Shown: positions 39,830 through 64,000 of the stretch, in pieces | How positions within the stretch are numbered: position 1 is the first letter of the stretch | Layout of the letters: the number at the start of each line of letters is the position of its first letter | From: Chaetorhynchus papuensis | Lineage: Eukaryota; Chordata; Aves; Passeriformes; Rhipiduridae | NCBI GenBank assembly: GCA_013396525.1 | Contig: VWYX01000919.1 | Coordinates: 162,720 to 226,719, forward strand | Length of the DNA: 64,000 nt | Reading direction: 5' to 3' | Notes under the pieces: generated by a model | Told to the model about the DNA's origin: nothing | Seen by the model: the letters and a program-made list of their open reading frames with translations, nothing else | Databases searched by the model: none | Program-made: the position numbers and the translations under genes

Positions 39830-40110
39830 AGAGCAGTCCGTAAGCCCGAGGCTGGCAGGTTCGGCAGGGTCGGTGACGACCCCGCACGGTGCCGCCACCT
39901 TCCCCTCACGGTGCCGCCACCTTCCCCGCACGGTGCCGCCACCTTCCCCGCACGGCAGCAGAACGGGGCGGGCTGAGCCCTGAGGGCCGCGCCGGCAGGG
40001 GGCGCCCCGCGCGCGGGCAGAGCGCCCTCAGGGAGCGGGGCGGGTCTGGCCCGGCCGCGCAGGGACAGGGCGGGAGAGGAGCGAGCGGTGCTGAGCACCT
40101 GTGCACGGCG
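39830..40110. promoter_or_regulatory. Second CpG island, likely promoter of an unidentified gene
   Basis: About 280 bp of dense CpG and GC boxes (GGGGCGGG near 39964 and 40038) surrounded by AT-rich DNA. It includes the 22-bp tandem repeat. Possible splice donors exist in both directions: GTGAGGGG on the minus strand (39902-39909) and GTAAGA on the plus strand after 40133. An exon-like segment lies 0.5 kb to the left on the minus strand. I cannot name the gene. Confidence 0.55.
39885..39955. repeat. 22-bp GC-rich tandem repeat, 3 copies plus partial
   Basis: Unit CACGGTGCCGCCACCTTCCC plus two bases, with copies at 39885-39906, 39907-39928 and 39929-39950 and a partial CACGG after. Copies differ at one position (T versus G at the end of the first). 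It lies within the CpG island and could multiply a binding site. Confidence 0.9.
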
Positions 40111-40133
40111 GCACGACAGGGTTAAAGCCTCCT

Positions 40134-40964
40134 GTAAGAATAGGATGCTTCCCTCTAGTGGGTTCTGTTTTTGTGACCATGCGTCATACGGAAATATTGC
40201 TCCATGGGTCCGATCCTAACCCCTGCGGAGGGATGGTGAAGCACAATGCAGGTGCCACATCAGGAAGGTTCAGCCCTCAGCACCCAGCCCCACCAGTGAA
40301 GCTGCACAGCAAAGATGGGCACTAAGGGGTCCCAGCTCACACACTGTAGGGTATGAGAACCAAAGTTTCCTTTCAATGCTTGTGTCTTACCTTTATTAAA
40401 GGTGTTACAGAACAATAGCCAGAGCATGCCAGTTTGCTAGCAAAGAGGTTAACAGTAGTAGAGAACAAAAGAGGATAAAAAACTTGTTAACAAGCAGGTT
40501 TCCCTATCTTCTCATTGTGGTTGTCAGACAGTGATGCTGATTAAACAGTGAGAAATTGCCCCTGAAGGATACCAAAAATACATTTCTTCTCCAAGTGATC
40601 CCAAGCTTTTGCTTCACTGTTTGGAGAAGCTACAACATCACTGTCACTCCAGGAACTTTCTTCCTTTTTGGATAGCTGTCCACATAGCTTACAAACAAAC
40701 AGGAAATCTTTTACCAAACATCAGTAAACTTGCATTTTCACAGTAGCACTGGGAGAAAAAAAAGATCTGTATCTTGCTCAAAAGGGATGAAATCTAACCG
40801 AACAACCTACAGCTGTCAGTTTGATTCTTTAAACACATTCTAGTTTCCAGCTTACAGTAGAACCAGTCCAAAAAGACAAAAGTCAGCTTACTTGGCTTCA
40901 GAGGACCTTACACAGTGAGTGAGGCAAATGTTACTAGGGCTGCACTTTAAAGACAGAATGAAGT
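40134..40964. other. Spacer between GPI 3' end and the second CpG island
   Basis: About 830 bp, AT-rich, with no coding exon recognised. It separates the GPI polyadenylation region from the CpG island at 39.8-40.1 kb, the spacing expected if another gene on the same strand begins there. Confidence 0.5.
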
Positions 40965-41284
40965 TTTACTCATCCATCATATCTTTTATTTTCTAGTATC
41001 AGTAGGTGATCATCTTTAAGGAAGTTGAGGGATCAGAATTGAGGAATATACCAGCTGCACTTTACAGATTAACAGCCACAAAAACATAAAGCAACTATAC
41101 AACCTCAGGGTTTCACAAAACTAGTTTCATTTGTAACACTTGACTCAACAAGATTAACTGCAACAAGTGAAGAGAGCTACATCTGTAAAGTGCTATTTTT
41201 CTTAGAAGTGGCTAAAAAAAGCACAACTACAACAGATTTGGGTATTCGGTGGTGAGATTGTCGATGTCCTCCAAGTGTTTCATT
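40965..41284 (-). other. GPI: GPI 3' untranslated region (end approximate)
   Basis: Sequence from after the TGA to the likely cleavage site, about 15-20 nt beyond the only AATAAA on this strand nearby. About 320 nt, AT-rich, without splice sites I would use. The exact end is inferred. Confidence 0.7.
40985..40990 (-). terminator. GPI: Polyadenylation signal AATAAA of GPI
   Basis: Read on the minus strand the hexamer is AATAAA, about 295 nt after the stop codon. A U-rich stretch (CTGTCTTT) and then GTGT lie 30-80 nt further on, as expected of a cleavage region. Confidence 0.7.
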
Positions 41285-62430
<21,146 letters not shown>

Positions 62431-62475
62431 GTCCGCGGGATGAGCCGGGCAAGGCGGAATGAACCAGGCAAAGCC
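62431..62475 (-). other. GPI: GPI 5' untranslated region (start inferred)
   Basis: Short GC-rich leader between the start codon and a transcription start inferred about 30 bp downstream of the TATA box. It contains no upstream ATG. Confidence 0.5.
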
Positions 62476-62501
62476 AGCAGAGCGCCTGCCGCCGCTTCCG
62501 C

Positions 62502-62508
62502 TTTTATA
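62502..62508 (-). promoter_or_regulatory. GPI: TATA box of GPI
   Basis: The minus strand reads CGCTATAAAAGCGG, a consensus TATAAAA 72-78 bp upstream of the ATG. It sits in a CpG island with upstream GC boxes, so the promoter combines housekeeping-type features with a strong TATA element. Confidence 0.7.
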
Positions 62509-62533
62509 GCGGCGACGCGGCCTCCTGCGGCCG

Positions 62534-62575
62534 CCCCGGCCCGCCCCGCCCCGCCCCGGTCCCCTCCCCTCCCTC
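62534..62575 (-). promoter_or_regulatory. GPI: GC-box (Sp1/KLF-type) cluster of GPI promoter
   Basis: Overlapping GGGGCGGGG motifs (CCGCCCC on the plus strand), followed by CCCCTCCCCTCCC. They lie about 30-70 bp upstream of the TATA box, where Sp1-family proteins normally bind. Confidence 0.65.
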
Positions 62576-62641
62576 GGCCGTGGGATTCCCTCCGTGCCGT
62601 GCCAGACGTGGGGAGGAGCGGTCTGCGGGTCCCTGCGCGGG

Positions 62642-62665
62642 GGCGGCGGCGGCGGCGGCGGCGGC
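62642..62665. repeat. GGC trinucleotide repeat, 8 units
   Basis: Eight uninterrupted GGC units about 135 bp upstream of the GPI TATA box, inside the CpG island. It reads CCG-type on the GPI-sense strand. Confidence 0.9.
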
Positions 62666-63014
62666 GGGGACTGGAGCCGGAGCCGAGGCTGAGGCCGGAG
62701 CGGGGGCCGCGGGCCCGGGGGAACGCGCAGCGCTCCCGGTTGTACCTCCCCTGTGAGGGAATCGCGGTGTCCCCGTCACGGCGCAGCGCACCCCGGAGTC
62801 CACTGTCCGCCCGCGGCTGTGTCGGGACCTCTGCTCGTGCGAGTGCACGGTGAAAATACCGTCCCTTGTCGGGATGGTTTTACCCCGGGCCGGCCCGCGG
62901 CCGGCTCTGCGGCAGCGCTCGGAGGCGGCCTCAGCACCAGCCTGGGACGGGGCTGCGTGACATCCGCACCCCGACAGCCGCGGACCGCCAGGACAGCCGG
63001 TGCCGCCCTAGGTG

Positions 63015-63130
63015 CCAGATCCCAGCTGTGTCCCCGGGTACCAGACCCCTGCCCGTGTCCCTGTGTGCCAGATCCCTGCCCGTGTCCCTGTGTGCCAGAT
63101 CCCTGTGTGCCAGACCCCTGCCCGCTGCCC
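63015..63130. repeat. GC-rich minisatellite, about 27-bp unit
   Basis: Four full or partial copies of a unit beginning CCAGAYCCCTGCCCGTGTC. Copies start near 63015, 63041, 63068, 63095 (truncated to 15 bp) and 63110. It lies at the distal edge of the GPI CpG island. The unit length is a multiple of three, so it creates repetitive PDPCPCPCV-type open frames that I do not regard as coding. Confidence 0.85.
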
Positions 63131-63159
63131 CGTCCATCACACCCGGCTGAGCTCTGGGC

Positions 63160-64000
63160 AGGCCGGGGCAGAGCAGCAGCTGTGCCATCCTTGGAGGTAA
63201 AAGCTGTTCTTGGGGCATAAAGCAGGGTGTTGTTTAAACATGGGTGTGTAAAGGAGTTTGTCAAATTCCAGAGATTGCACTCTGCAGCTTAGGGGAGCAA
63301 ATCCCAGTGAAGTCATGTTTTAAGTACCTAAGCCCCTTTATGGATCTGGGCCCAAATCAGAGTCACAGAGCATGAACTTGACTCAGAGCACTAAAACCAC
63401 AGCCCAAGTCTTAAACTGCAGAATCAGCATCTTGTCCTTGCTGCAAAACAAAAAGCATTCACAATTGATCCTTAACAAAAGTCCTTCCACACCTCACTCT
63501 TGCTTGTTTCTAAGGTTTGCTTTTTCAGACTAAAATAAGTGTTTAATAGAACAAAACATTTTTCTCCAACAAAAAATATCTTAATCACTTGACATATTTT
63601 CAGAGTTTCTTACATTTTTGAGGCCACTCTCAAGCTTCCAGTCATAGGTTTGGGCAATTTCCCCAAGACAAAGCTGCTTCTCTCATGCCACCCAAATCTA
63701 CCTGGCCATTCCTCACTGCATGTGGTTCTCTGCATGCCTTTGTGTAAGGCAGGAAAATAAAATGGCAAAAATTGAACTTTGGAGTTGATTCCATAGGGAA
63801 GAACACAAGTGCCCAGTAAGTCTTTAAGAAGATGTATCATGCACACTACCATGTTACCTTTACATATTTTCCTTCTTGTCCAAGACCTTTAGGATAAAAC
63901 CCTGAATAATCACAGACTCCTGTTTTCAGTCAGGAACTCTAACCCAGTTGCAACCTGTGATGTAAAGTTCTTTGGCTTAATAAATATCTCAGTCACAGGG
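63160..64000. other. AT-rich sequence upstream of GPI, no gene recognised
   Basis: Drops sharply in GC after the minisatellite. By mammalian synteny the 3' end of GARRE1 would be expected upstream of GPI, but no coding exon of it is visible in these 840 bp. Plus-strand AATAAA hexamers near 63755 and 63980 have no associated gene here. Confidence 0.4.

Noticed and set aside
62776..63264. Repetitive minus-strand frame with GSGTQGHGQ-like repeats
   Set aside because: Generated by the 27-bp minisatellite; all frames there are open for the same reason.

Overview
The window looks like nuclear DNA from a bird, possibly a songbird. It carries 3' ends of CR1 LINEs, which are typical of birds and reptiles. 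Its one clear gene has standard vertebrate exon-intron structure, and CpG-rich islands stand in an otherwise AT-rich background. Nothing here looks prokaryotic or plasmid-like, and I see no operons, CRISPR arrays or insertion sequences.

The gene I can support in full is GPI, glucose-6-phosphate isomerase (phosphoglucose isomerase, also known as autocrine motility factor or neuroleukin). It lies on the minus strand and its coding part runs from 62430 down to 41285. I placed all 18 coding exons from protein similarity and splice sites. Every intron is GT-AG, the reading phases join exactly, and the total is 1,662 nt, or 553 codons plus stop. The known active-site residues are all present. The promoter side has a CpG island, GC boxes and a TATA box. 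The 3' side has one clear AATAAA signal about 300 nt after the stop.

Layout: 1-39.1 kb is AT-rich sequence with no gene I can name. It holds two CR1 3' ends (about 13.2-13.5 kb and 36.8-37.1 kb), some tandem duplications, and a few exon-like stretches on the minus strand. 39.2-40.1 kb holds a second CpG island with a 22-bp tandem repeat, plus an exon-like open segment on the minus strand, so it may be the 5' end of another gene running left. 41.0-62.5 kb is GPI. 61.7-63.2 kb is the GPI CpG island with a GGC triplet tract and a GC-rich minisatellite. 63.2-64 kb is AT-rich and shows nothing I recognise.

The best candidates for something new are small. They are a perfect 18-bp hairpin and a foldback flanked by direct repeats, both in GPI intron 17; an island in intron 7 that is open on both strands; and the unassigned CpG-island and exon pair left of GPI. 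I did not find a novel multi-gene system.
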